Assembly (NCBI GenBank): GCA_051295955.1
Contig: JBPDWA010000004.1
Location: forward strand, 124,001-188,000
DNA from: Enterococcus faecalis_A
GTDB taxonomy: Bacteria; Bacillota; Bacilli; Lactobacillales; Enterococcaceae
DNA length: 64,000 nucleotides
Reading direction: 5' to 3'
Part shown: positions 45,123 to 53,213 of the stretch, in pieces
Numbering within the stretch: the stretch's first letter is position 1
Layout: each line of letters starts with the position of its first letter
The notes under the pieces: model-generated
What the model saw: the letters and a program-made list of their open reading frames with translations, nothing else
Databases searched by the model: none
Told to the model about the DNA's origin: nothing
Made by a program: the position numbers and the translations under genes

Positions 45123-46115
45123 TCAGTTGGTAATTACCTGTTTCGCTGTTTTTAAAATATCCGCCGGCAGCTCAATACCTAAATAATCCGCTTGCTTTTG
45201 ATTTATAATCGTATCGCCGGAATTAAACGTATAAATTGGCGTAGTAGCCGGCTGACGCTTGCCTGATAAAATATCAGCTGCCATCTTGCCCGTTTGAACT
45301 CCTAATTGGTATTGATTAATTCCTACCGTAGCTAAGCCACCTTCGGACACCATTGTATCCACTGAAGGGAAAATAGGCGTCTTCGTCCGATTGGCTTCAT
45401 TTACAACTGTTTGCATGGCATTTGCGATCGTATTATCAGTTGGCAGATAAATGGCATCCACTTCCCTAGTCATCACTTGAACCGTCTGAGCAACTTCATT
45501 ACTAGAAGGCACTGCGTAGGTTTTAACTAGCAATCCTCGTTTTTCTGCAGCTGCTTGTGCTTTTTCAATTTGGGACTTCGAATTTTCTTCCGCCGAAGCG
45601 TACAGCATACCGACAGTGCGCACCTTCGGACAAATTTTTTTCATTAAATTGATTTGAGCAGCAACCGGTGATTGATCACTAACACCTGTAATATTTCCGC
45701 CGGGATGCTCATTGCTTGCTACTAACCCAGCACGGACCGGGTCTGAAATTGCTCCTAAAACAATGGGAATATCACGACTTGTATTGGCTAATGCTTGAGC
45801 TGCCGGCGTGGCAATACCAATCAAAACATCCGCTTTTTGATCAACTAATTGTTGACTCATAGTGGCCAGTTTGCTTTGATCTGCCTGACCATTTTGGAAA
45901 TTCAATTGGATATTCTTCCCCGGTTGGTATCCCACCTCTTTTAGTCCGTCTTTAACACCACGATAAATCTCATCAAGTGCTGGATGACTAACAAACTGGA
46001 GTACGCCTACTGTCAACTGTTGTTTTTCCGGTTTCGTAGTAGTTTCAAGAAAAAATGTTCCGATTAAATAAAAAATGATGAGTGCTGTAGTAACGGTTAG
46101 TCGATTGATCTTCAT
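45123..46115 (-). CDS. trpX: ABC transporter substrate-binding protein (TrpX-like)
   Basis: 330 residues: an N-terminal hydrophobic anchor (about 7-24; no lipobox Cys seen) and a periplasmic-binding fold of the DUF534/ABC_sub_bind family (GVLQFVSHPALDEIYRGVKD, then VLGAISDPVRAGLV and GGNITGVSDQSP). This family is the TrpX-type binding protein of streptococci and relatives. The start has AAGGAGG upstream, immediately after two terminator hairpins of the leader. First gene of the three-gene importer operon. Confidence 0.86.
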   Translation of the reverse strand: MKINRLTVTTALIIFYLIGTFFLETTTKPEKQQLTVGVLQFVSHPALDEIYRGVKDGLKEVGYQPGKNIQLNFQNGQADQSKLATMSQQLVDQKADVLIGIATPAAQALANTSRDIPIVLGAISDPVRAGLVASNEHPGGNITGVSDQSPVAAQINLMKKICPKVRTVGMLYASAEENSKSQIEKAQAAAEKRGLLVKTYAVPSSNEVAQTVQVMTREVDAIYLPTDNTIANAMQTVVNEANRTKTPIFPSVDTMVSEGGLATVGINQYQLGVQTGKMAADILSGKRQPATTPIYTFNSGDTIINQKQADYLGIELPADILKTAKQVITN

Positions 46116-46140
46116 TTTCCTTCCTCCTTCTAATGTAAAT

Positions 46141-46177
46141 AAAAAACAACGACTTATCCTAAAAAGGTGGTCGTTGT
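46141..46177 (-). terminator. Second terminator hairpin before trpX
   Basis: ACAACGAC and GTCGTTGT pair on the minus strand with an inner AGG/CCT helix, followed by TTTTTTATTT. Lies downstream of the main attenuator and about 30 bp before the trpX ribosome binding site. Confidence 0.75.
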
Positions 46178-46182
46178 CTTAA

Positions 46183-46305
46183 GGAAAACAAAAACCACAT
46201 AGATTATTCTCTATGTGGTCAATAATCAGTTCAAATAACCAGCATAGACACAAGTTTAGAATAAGTCTTCTAACGTTGTATCTATGAAAGAATCATACAT
46301 ACAAC
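46183..46305 (-). promoter_or_regulatory. Ribosome-dependent tryptophan attenuator
   Basis: Four overlapping pairings can be written on the minus-strand transcript. Segment 1 (46305-46294) pairs with segment 2 (46286-46275) at 11 of 12 positions. Segment 2 also pairs with segment 3 (about 46253-46243; CATAGATACAA with TTGTGTCTATG). Segment 3 (46248-46236) pairs with segment 4 (46221-46210) over 12 bp with one bulge. Segment 4 also forms the terminator with 46203-46195, followed by TTTTTGTTTT. Segment 1 begins at the stop codon of a leader peptide with two Trp codons. A ribosome stalled at Trp15 leaves segment 1 free, so 1:2 and 3:4 form and transcription continues. A ribosome at the stop codon covers segment 1, so 2:3 and the terminator form. 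No T-box signature was found. Confidence 0.75.
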
Positions 46306-46367
46306 TATCTACGCCAGTTTTGCCATGAATAATGCAGTTGTTGCAATGGGTTTGATAATCGTTTCAT
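46305..46367 (-). CDS. Tryptophan leader peptide
   Basis: A 20-codon frame, MKRLSNPLQQLHYSWQNWRR, with Trp at positions 15 and 18 near its end. ATG 46367 has GGAGGG with 7 nt spacing, as good a ribosome site as any in the window. It lies about 27 nt from the predicted transcription start and directly before the attenuator segments. The peptide itself probably has no function; its translation senses charged tRNA-Trp. Confidence 0.8.
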   Translation of the reverse strand: MKRLSNPLQQLHYSWQNWRR

Positions 46368-46400
46368 GTATGTTCCCTCCTACAAGTTGTTATTAAAAGT

Positions 46401-46430
46401 AGTCTACACTAAAAACTATTCAGCCGTCAA
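46401..46430 (-). promoter_or_regulatory. Promoter of the trp leader and trpXYZ operon
   Basis: Minus-strand TTGACG (46425-46430) and TAGACT (46401-46406), spacer 18 bp; predicted start near 46394, giving a leader of about 280 nt before trpX. Confidence 0.7.
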
Positions 46431-46620
46431 GGTCTAACTAAAAATTGAATGTGTCGAGTTGTTGAAAGTAAACACTTCTTCATTGAATTTAGATTAAGAA
46501 CAGAAAGAAATAAAAGTCATTTCCAGCCGTTATTTTAAAAAATCACCTAGAAAATTCGGGCGTACTACTTATACAAAGCCAATGCCTTGTCATGCTCTTA
46601 AAAAGCAAATGCTTTCTCTC

Positions 46621-46742
46621 TTGGTTCTCTCATAATCCTTTGCTATCTTAAAACTAATTAATAATACAGGAACACAAGGTAGTGCTTTGTGATACCGGCC
46701 TCCGGCGAGCCTGAAAAAACTTGAAGGAGGCTTCTTTTTTTC
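46621..46742 (+). ncRNA. Candidate small RNA with promoter and terminator
   Basis: Plus-strand TTGGTT (46621-46626), 17 bp, TATCTT (46644-46649), then about 85 nt ending in a GCCTCC/GGAGGC hairpin (46698-46703 with 46726-46731) and TTCTTTTTTT. Within it CACAA-GGTAGTGCT-TTGTG can fold as a second stem. No convincing ORF in the sense direction. All protein genes around it are on the other strand. It could be an antitoxin-like or regulatory RNA; function unknown. Confidence 0.45.
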
Positions 46743-46816
46743 CTGAACTGTCTTTCTGTGGCTCTTGAAACCAGTCTTGTTGAAACATAAATCTTAATCA
46801 CTCCTTAATTCAAAAT

Positions 46817-46885
46817 AAAAAGACCACTCCTGCAAATAAAGCCACAAATGAATAATTCTGAGCTTTCCTTGCCGGAATGATCTAT
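46817..46885 (-). pseudogene. Hydrophobic coding-like remnant
   Basis: A frame reading PARKAQNYSFVALFAGVVFL then F-stop, with no start codon since an in-frame stop lies just upstream. The hydrophobic end looks like a small membrane peptide or the tail of a lost gene. I do not recognise it. Confidence 0.25.
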
Positions 46886-46898
46886 TTTTTTATATTTT

Positions 46899-47198
46899 TT
46901 AGATTGTTTCTTGTATATTCAATTTTTGGTATGGTGTTGATCTCAGTTGCTCTTGAATTGTTGCTTGTAGTTCTTTTTCTGCTTCCGAAATGTAACCAGT
47001 AAAATGAATAGTTTGGATATCTTCTTCGTTAAAAAAATAATTTCCTTCATTAAATTGTCCTTGTGGATAAAAGCAACCTGCATAGTCAAAATAACCGATA
47101 TTTCCTTCATTGTTATAGAGAGGGAAGCGTGCCGTAATCATTAATTCTTGTTCTCCATTATTTAATGTAACCACTGTTCCTATTGGTAATAAATCCAT
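46899..47198 (-). CDS. DUF4176 protein of the LXG islet
   Basis: 99 residues opening MDLLPIGTVVTLNNGEQELM, the usual start of DUF4176 proteins, with a later GNIGYFDYAGCFYPQG block. These proteins are regular members of LXG toxin gene clusters in Listeria and enterococci, of unknown biochemical role. Last gene of the islet on this strand. Confidence 0.75.
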   Translation of the reverse strand: MDLLPIGTVVTLNNGEQELMITARFPLYNNEGNIGYFDYAGCFYPQGQFNEGNYFFNEEDIQTIHFTGYISEAEKELQATIQEQLRSTPYQKLNIQETI

Positions 47199-47251
47199 TT
47201 TTCATACCTGCTTTCATCAATTTTTATAATTTTTTGAACAATTATATTTAG

Positions 47252-47742
47252 CTATTGATTTATAGAATTGAATATTTTTCTTTTCTTTAATGGGGAAGCA
47301 AAATTCAACAAACTTACTAGAAGAAACGTCCCTATTACAACACCCAAAAAGTTTATTACTGTTCTATTTGAATATAGTGAAATGCAAATAATGATATTTA
47401 ATACAAACGTTGCCACAATAAACTTTATTTGATTAGCTAGTAATGCCTTACCTTCTGATAAATAATCAGTCAAGTTATCAGCAGCATTATCTATAGTTCT
47501 GAAAGATTTTGAAAAATGTTTGAAATATTGATCTACTATCTGAAATAAGAAGCCTAATAAACTACCAATTGCTACAGCAATTACAAGTAAGTAAAAAAAC
47601 GGAAACGTTAAAGCTCTATCTTCTATACCACGCATAACAACCATAGCAACTACTGAAAGAATGTATATAGCTACTGGAGATGATTCTGAGCGTTCTACAA
47701 AAACATTTCTACCCAAATCAAAATATATTTTTTCTTAGCCAA
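47252..47742 (-). CDS. Four-helix membrane protein, possible immunity protein, probable frameshift at start
   Basis: From 47716 downstream the frame encodes about 154 residues with four membrane helices (about 14-30, 38-62, 98-115, 120-138). No good start is found in this frame. A TTG at 47740-47742 behind AAGGAG opens MAKKKY in another frame; removing two bases from the TATATT stretch near 47720-47727 would join it to DLGRNVFVERSESSP. I therefore suspect a 2-bp slip at an AT repeat. In position it resembles membrane immunity proteins for membrane-active LXG toxins. Confidence 0.5.
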
Positions 47743-47778
47743 ATAAATTCCCCACTCCTTTTTAAGCAAAGCTGACAA

Positions 47779-48339
47779 CTACTTTTCTTCTGAAATTAGC
47801 TGACTAAGCAATCTTCTAACTCGTCTATATTGAATAAAATCTAAACTAGTCACTAAGGGATATAAAAACATAAAAATTATGCTGATTGAGATAAGCGACT
47901 TATAATTTTTTTCAGTCGAAAACATTGTAAAGCTTATTAAGAAAAACACAATCCAACCAACTACTAAAGTACACTTAATTTTAAATACTTCTTTCAAATT
48001 ATGCAAACTGCGCTCCATTTCTTCACCTGTCAATACAACTTCCTCAAAGGAACGTTTAAAAAAAGATTTATTTACTATAACAATAAAAAGAAATCCCAAA
48101 ATAAAACCTGTTATACATGCTATAAAAAAATTTCCCCACAAATTCCCATTAAGTACATTAGCTAGAATAAGATTCAGTGGAGCTAAAAGTAATGCTAAAA
48201 AACCATATTTCATATCGTATGTTTCAGTTTTTATTTTATAGAAACAATTGTTTTGTTCATCTAAATAAAAGGCTTCTTTTTTATTAGAGTCAGAAAATAA
48301 ATAGACATAATCCCTTCTTTTTTTATTCATCACTTCCAT
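47779..48339 (-). CDS. Membrane protein, likely immunity to the LXG toxin
   Basis: About 186 residues with four membrane helices in two hairpins (about 45-90 and 118-165) and a cytosolic N-terminus with MNKKRRDYVYLFSDSNKKEA. The frame starts inside the end of the toxin gene; ATG at 48339 or at 48330 (a TGATG stop-start overlap) are both possible. Directly following a toxin with a membrane-active domain, a multi-pass protein is the expected immunity factor (TsaI-like in topology). Role inferred. Confidence 0.6.
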   Translation of the reverse strand: MEVMNKKRRDYVYLFSDSNKKEAFYLDEQNNCFYKIKTETYDMKYGFLALLLAPLNLILANVLNGNLWGNFFIACITGFILGFLFIVIVNKSFFKRSFEEVVLTGEEMERSLHNLKEVFKIKCTLVVGWIVFFLISFTMFSTEKNYKSLISISIIFMFLYPLVTSLDFIQYRRVRRLLSQLISEEK

Positions 48340-49493
48340 AGTGAACCTACCCAATTTCCTAGCGATTTTATAGCATTTCCTACTGATTTTTTTAAACTAT
48401 CATATGCAAAATCAATGACCCCATTTATATAATAGCCAGCAACTGCTCCGACTACAATACCTCCAACAACTGGCAATCCTGCTGTAACAACTGTTCCAAC
48501 TGCTAGTCCTATCCCTACGCCTGCAATTACATGTGCACCGGTTTTAGCCAAAGCATCATGAGCAGACTCCCCACTAGCTATCATGCTCCCATAATCAATT
48601 GCTGCGCCCACAATTGGCATTGCTTTTCCTGCAGCACCAACAACTTTAGAACTTGCATAAAACCCAGACACAACTTCTGTACCACCAAAATATTTCGTTC
48701 CAGTATTGTACAGACCAGTAGCTACCTGATCACCATTATTTATTAGCCATTCTTCAGATAATCCCATTGCAGTATCTTGATTGATAGGAAAGACAGTATT
48801 CTCTAAAAAATCTTTTCCCTTGCTATACTTTTTATCAGAAACATTGGCAGTTTCTTTCAATTTCTTTTCACGTTTATTCCAATTATTCTGAATTGGTTTA
48901 GCCCATTTCATGTCTAATTTTGAAATTGTAAACGTTCCTGAACCTGCATTCCAAGCACCACTAGAAGAAATGGCCACTATTCCTGCAGTTAATTCCGCTA
49001 AGCGAGCTTCATACTCGGAAAAGATAGCGGCTGAAGAAGCATTGAAGGCATACAATTTTTGAAGTCGTTCTTCTAATAATTTTACAGCGTTAAAGGCATT
49101 TTCGTAACGTCGCTCCAATCGAGGATTAAATTTATCTTCTTTTGCCATTAAGTCTTGGATTGAAGCCATCAAAGAATGCCCTTGATTAATACGATCTCTA
49201 ATTTCATCTTCTTGAATATCTCCGCCCCCCACTTGTGAAGAGTATTCAGATAAAAATTTTTGATGAGCTTGCGTCAACGCTTCACTAGTTAAAATAACTC
49301 CCTGTTTTAGTGGCGCGTATGCAACTGAAAAATAACGCTTTGCTGTATCATAGGTTTTCCCTGATAATGGAGCCTGTAAAAATTGATTGATTCCATCTTG
49401 TAGGAGTCCAACTGCTTGTGTTGCTTGTTGCCCAACGACTGAAGCAGCACTAGCTTGCGCTTGGACTTCACCAACAAAAAAGTTTAATCCCAT
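48330..49493 (-). CDS. LXG-domain type VII secreted toxin with glycine-rich C-terminus
   Basis: 387 residues. Residues 1-200 form the long helical LXG-type targeting domain (MGLNFFVGEVQAQASAASVV, later RINQGHSLMASIQDLMAKED). A linker (about 200-270) is followed by a glycine-zipper stretch (about 320-360: GAHVIAGVGIGLAVGTVVTA, then VVGGIVVGAVAGYY) that could insert into membranes, as in TspA-type toxins. No enzymatic motif was seen. It overlaps the DUF3958-like gene upstream by 10 bp and the immunity candidate downstream. Export needs an EssC-type machine encoded elsewhere. Confidence 0.82.
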   Translation of the reverse strand: MGLNFFVGEVQAQASAASVVGQQATQAVGLLQDGINQFLQAPLSGKTYDTAKRYFSVAYAPLKQGVILTSEALTQAHQKFLSEYSSQVGGGDIQEDEIRDRINQGHSLMASIQDLMAKEDKFNPRLERRYENAFNAVKLLEERLQKLYAFNASSAAIFSEYEARLAELTAGIVAISSSGAWNAGSGTFTISKLDMKWAKPIQNNWNKREKKLKETANVSDKKYSKGKDFLENTVFPINQDTAMGLSEEWLINNGDQVATGLYNTGTKYFGGTEVVSGFYASSKVVGAAGKAMPIVGAAIDYGSMIASGESAHDALAKTGAHVIAGVGIGLAVGTVVTAGLPVVGGIVVGAVAGYYINGVIDFAYDSLKKSVGNAIKSLGNWVGSLWK

Positions 49494-49861
49494 GTAGAAT
49501 CGCTCCTTCCATTATCAAATAATTTTTTCCTCTCTGTAAATAGCTGATCTTCTTTTTCAAGAAGAAGTCGCTTCTCTTGGTGAAACGTCTCTTTTCTTTC
49601 TTCCAGATACGCTTGCTCTTCTCGAGAAAGCCAACGAGATTCCTCTATCACCTGCTCTAGAAAGCCATTCGTTTTATCGTCCAGCTGTAAATAAGATACT
49701 TCGTTATAAAAACGTTGCTCGATTGATTCCAACTCCTGAAAGTCATTTATTCGTTGTTCCTGTTTGCGGATTTCTCTGTCTTTGACCTCTTGATCCAGTG
49801 AAACTTGTTTTAATTTTAGATTGTATTGTGTCTCTTTTTCAGCAATCGTTTTTTCAGCCAT
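49484..49861 (-). CDS. DUF3958-like coiled-coil partner of the LXG toxin
   Basis: 125 residues, charged and almost wholly helical (AEKETQYNLKLKQVSLDQEV). Sits between the small TIGR04197-like protein and the toxin with 1-bp and 10-bp overlaps, the usual order of LXG modules. Likely a partner that forms the pre-toxin complex with the LXG domain. Confidence 0.75.
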   Translation of the reverse strand: MAEKTIAEKETQYNLKLKQVSLDQEVKDREIRKQEQRINDFQELESIEQRFYNEVSYLQLDDKTNGFLEQVIEESRWLSREEQAYLEERKETFHQEKRLLLEKEDQLFTERKKLFDNGRSDSTWD

Positions 49862-50157
49862 TAAAGACCACCGCCTATATTTAAACCGTCCATGTTTCCT
49901 TTAATCTTCTGATCGATAGCCGCAAACTCTTGAGCAACGGAATGCACATTGTTTCCGTCCTTTGCTAGGTTATTTGATAGGCTCTGTAGTGCTGATAGTA
50001 AATCCACACTGCTTTTTTTAGCATTCACGTTACCCGATACACTGGTCCGCTCGGCAAACGATGATGGTGTTTGAACTGCAGTCAAGGCACTAGCAGCTCG
50101 ACTGAGTGCCTTTGACACCCCACCAGCAACCGTTAGATTACTTGAAATTCCTGTCAT
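49861..50157 (-). CDS. TIGR04197-type small partner of the LXG toxin
   Basis: About 98 residues, WXG100-sized, opening MTGISSNLTVAGGVSKALSR and rich in Ser/Ala/Asn. First gene of the LXG module. ATG 50157 follows AAAGG with 8 nt spacing. It probably pairs with the toxin's LXG helix bundle and carries a secretion signal. Confidence 0.7.
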   Translation of the reverse strand: MTGISSNLTVAGGVSKALSRAASALTAVQTPSSFAERTSVSGNVNAKKSSVDLLSALQSLSNNLAKDGNNVHSVAQEFAAIDQKIKGNMDGLNIGGGL

Positions 50158-50351
50158 TCTCATCACCTTTAGTAAATTAATTTTCCGAAATCAATTAGAT
50201 TTCCTCTCTATGATAGATTATCAAAGATAATGAGAAAAGTATATAATTTTTTTAATACAATTCTAAATATCTCTCAGGGGCAGACACTTATTTTACTCTG
50301 TGCGTCCGCATATTTTGAGATATTAATTATTTTTAACACTTGGCAATACGT

Positions 50352-50598
50352 TCACATTAAAGCTTTTAAATCAATACTTATATCAAGAATCGAGCGTAAG
50401 ACTCGTCCTCTTAATTTAACGGCATTCACGTTATGCTTGCGTTCATACCCTTGAACCAATAAGTCACAAATATAAAGCTAGGCTACTTTCCCGACCAAAG
50501 AGCCGCCATTTAAAAATTCCTTAATTGCCGTTTGTAAAACTAAATCTGCTGCACTGCCAACGGGTGAATAAATGTAGGTAGTTACAGCCAACATTTTT
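50352..50598 (-). pseudogene. C-terminal remnant of an RpiR-family regulator
   Basis: On the minus strand the frame reads VTTYIYSPVGSAADLVLQTA, typical of the SIS-domain end of RpiR regulators, then SLVGKVA, a TAG stop where CAG/Gln is expected, and continues LYICDLLVQGYERKHNVNAV. The N-terminal helix-turn-helix half is gone. It ends abruptly at about 50595, where plus-strand nanE sequence begins. Confidence 0.65.
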
Positions 50599-50745
50599 GC
50601 TGAAGGAAAATTCCATACACCGAAACAAGCTAAACAAATCAAGGAACTAGGAGTTGCCGGTATGGTGGTGGGCGGCACTATAACCCAACCACAAGAAATT
50701 ACCAAACGCTTTATTGATGCATTACATTGGGAGGAGCAAAAATGT
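50599..50745 (+). pseudogene. nanE: C-terminal remnant of nanE (ManNAc-6-P 2-epimerase)
   Basis: Plus-strand frame NIFAEGKFHTPKQAKQIKEL then GVAGMVVGGTITQPQEITKR matches the last strand-helix units of NanE, the TIM-barrel enzyme converting N-acetylmannosamine-6-P to N-acetylglucosamine-6-P. The first two thirds of the gene are missing. It runs straight into the PTS pseudogene, as in intact nan/nag loci. Confidence 0.7.
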
Positions 50746-52241
50746 TTAAGAAATTTTCGCAATTCGGCCGTGCTTTTATGTTACCGATTGCCATTTTACC
50801 GGTGGCTGGTTTATTGTTAGGCCTTGGAGGTGCTTTAACAAATGAAAGCGTCAGGAATGCTTATCCTTTTTTAACACAAGCTTGGCTTCATACTATTTTA
50901 AGTATCATGAGCTATGCCGGAACTACTGTTTTTGCTAACTTAGCTTTGATCTTTGTAATTGGGATTGCGGTCGGGCTGGCCAATGGCGACAAAGGAACGG
51001 CTGGTTTGGCAGGTGGTGTTGCTTACTTAGTTTATATGGCGACGATTAGTGGTTTTCTTGAGTTGTTTTCGGCCAAAGGAGCAACGCTTAATACATGAGT
51101 TATTGGTTCGATTGCTATCGGCGGCACGGTTGCCTTTTTGCACAACCGCTATCGCAAAATTGAATTGCCGCAATTTCTAGGCTTTTTTTGGCGGCTCTCG
51201 TTTTATACCTATCGTTTCTAGTTTAACTGCTATCCTTATCCGTTCCTTCTTCTATCTGATTTGGCCACCGCTTCAAAATGGATTAGTAATTGCTGGTGAA
51301 CAAATTGCGCAAATGGGCAGCTTAGAAACTTTCCTTTACGGATTCTTGTTGCGCTTAACGGGAGCTGCGGGGCTACATCATACCATTTATCCGCTATTTT
51401 GGTATACCTCATTAGGTGGTACTGAACAAGTAGCGGGAGTCACCGTTGCTGGTACTCAAAATATTTTTTTGCCCAGTTAGCCGATCCAAATCACATCGGC
51501 TTGTTTACTTACGGCACACGCTTTTTTTCGGAAGATTCGCAACGATGATGTTCGGTTTGCCGGCAGCTTGTTATGCCATGTATCGTGTTATTTCGAAAAA
51601 GAATCGCAAGAAAAACGGCGGACTTTATTTTAGTCGTGCACTGACGTCATTTTTGACAGGAATTACCGAACCGATTGAGTGCATGTTTTTATTTGTAGCG
51701 CCATGGCTATACTTAATTCATGCGTTTTAGACGGGTTATCTTTTTATTTTGCCGATATTTTAAATATTCGTGTGGGAAATTCCCTTTCAGATGGACTAGT
51801 TGACTTCCTTTTATTCGGAGTATTCAAGAAAATGATAAAACCAATTGGCTCAAACTTATTCCTTTTTGCCTTGCTTGGGCAGTCATTTATTTCTTCGTAT
51901 TCATCCTTTTTATTAAGAAATTCAAAGTGGCCATTCCCGGAATGGTAGAAACAGCAGACTCATCAGTTGAAAAACACTTACCGCAGATTACTTCATTATA
52001 TGAATAAGCGCTCACTATCGTTGATGCTCTCGGTGGACAAAGTAATATTAATTCTGTTGAAGCTTGCGCTACACGTTTACGAATAGCTGTGACAGATAAT
52101 CAAGTCATCAATAAACAAATCATCCAAGAGCTCGGTGCGACAGCTGTCTCCGAAGTAAAAGGTGGCATTCAAGCCGTTTTTGGCGGTAAAGCGGATTTAA
52201 TTTGCCAAGAAATGAATCAAGCATTAGATAAAAATCATTAA
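50742..52241 (+). pseudogene. PTS EIICB permease (GlcNAc/ManNAc/glucose type), decayed
   Basis: Starts well (GGGAGGAGCAAAA then ATG, MFKKFSQFGRAFMLPIAILP) and follows the glucose/N-acetylglucosamine EIIC family, but with an in-frame TGA at 51096-51098 and frameshifts near 51180, 51465 and 51725. The active-site region GITEPIECMFLFVAP is present. The EIIB end reads SVEACATRLRIAVTD, with the phospho-Cys, and GGIQAVFGGKADLICQEMNQ, then stops near 52241. Clearly non-functional. Confidence 0.85.
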
Positions 52242-52263
52242 TTTTTTTTGATTATACTATTTC

Positions 52264-52297
52264 AAGCAGGGTGAGTCAGAACTCTAGCTGCTTTTTT
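52264..52297 (+). terminator. Terminator after the PTS pseudogene
   Basis: AAGCAG and CTGCTT pair across an 18-base loop, followed by TTTTAATT. It ends the decayed amino-sugar operon. Confidence 0.55.
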
Positions 52298-53001
52298 AAT
52301 TAGAAAGCCCCTTTAATCCATGCAAACATTCCTCCTTTTGCCACCGATAATGAAAACTACGGATTTTGTTTTGGTCTAACCCATGCTTAAAAGCTACTCA
52401 CTATTTATTGATCACAGAATAATTTCCAATCAAGTATACATTTAGTAAAAAGCTGTGGTCTAAGTCGTGATTGCTTGATTCATTTCAGGCTAAAACCAGT
52501 TGGCTGAGTTCAAAACCCACTGGTAGTGCTTAGTTAAAACTATTAGAGCTACCTTTTTGGAGTAGAACAAGCGTAAAATCTCTAGAAACTTAAACAGAAG
52601 CTATGGCTCTTTTTAAATTATTCGACGTTTGCAAATGAAGAATCATTTCCGAGTAAAGCTTGGGAATGGTTCTTCATTTTACCTTTTTGCTAATAACAAA
52701 GCGCTTAATTATAGGCAGCTAGACCAATCAAAAAGTTGGCACTCAATCAAGCCGTTAGGTAAACTTCCACGTTCCCTAGTACTTTTATTTAGAAGACTCC
52801 TTAAAAAAAGCAAATAAAAAAACTCCGGATCAACACCCACGGAGTTTAAAGTTCTACGCCTATTTCAATCAAAGCACCCAATTACTAAACAAGCTACATT
52901 TTCAATGAGTTGTCCAACTGTAGTCAGACTTACTCCCCTTTAGCTTGCGTTTTTCAGCTATAAGCGACAACAAATGAACAGCAAAACCAGCCCTCACTTT
53001 C
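52298..53001. other. Largely gene-free stretch
   Basis: About 700 bp. A 62-codon plus-strand frame (52629-52817) lacks a plausible ribosome site and family features. One minus-strand terminator-like hairpin is at 52816-52847. Nothing else recognised. Confidence 0.4.
52812..52847 (-). terminator. Terminator-like hairpin, minus strand
   Basis: Minus-strand AAACTCCG and CGGAGTTT around an 11-base loop, followed by TTTTATTTGC. It could end the transcript of the small protein gene at 53002-53109, 155 bp upstream. Confidence 0.65.
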
Positions 53002-53109
53002 TTAAGGACGGTGCTTTTCTTCCACTCTTACAGGGACTTTCACTGGTTTTTTGGGACTAGCAACATACAACAAGCCTAAAATCAATGCTAACGAAATAAT
53101 CAGTTCCAT
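53002..53109 (-). CDS. Small one-helix membrane protein (35 aa)
   Basis: MELIISLALILGLLYVASPK then a short basic and acidic tail ending KHRP. ATG 53109 follows GAAGGGATAACT. One membrane helix with a charged cytosolic tail. It is below normal gene-finder size but has a proper ribosome binding site and a terminator downstream. Function unknown. Confidence 0.5.
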   Translation of the reverse strand: MELIISLALILGLLYVASPKKPVKVPVRVEEKHRP

Positions 53110-53213
53110 AGTTATCCCTTCTTCCTTTTCTTTCATTTCTAAGAAAATGATAGCATATTTAGAAGAAATGCGCCAAGATTCTTTTCGTAAACTTAAGGGC
53201 TTTAACGTTTTCT

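Noticed and set aside
46120..46400. T-box riboswitch before trpX
   Set aside because: No AGGGUGGNACCGCG T-box sequence or stem I was found; the peptide-based leader explains the elements better.
46740..46885. Fst/Ldr-type type I toxin gene opposite the candidate small RNA
   Set aside because: Only hydrophobic scraps without a start codon were found; no frame has the usual helix plus charged tail.
50230..50454. 74-codon plus-strand ORF
   Set aside because: Opposite the rpiR remnant and without a ribosome site or family features.
52629..52817. 62-codon plus-strand ORF
   Set aside because: No plausible ribosome binding site, no recognisable features, in a stretch that looks non-coding.
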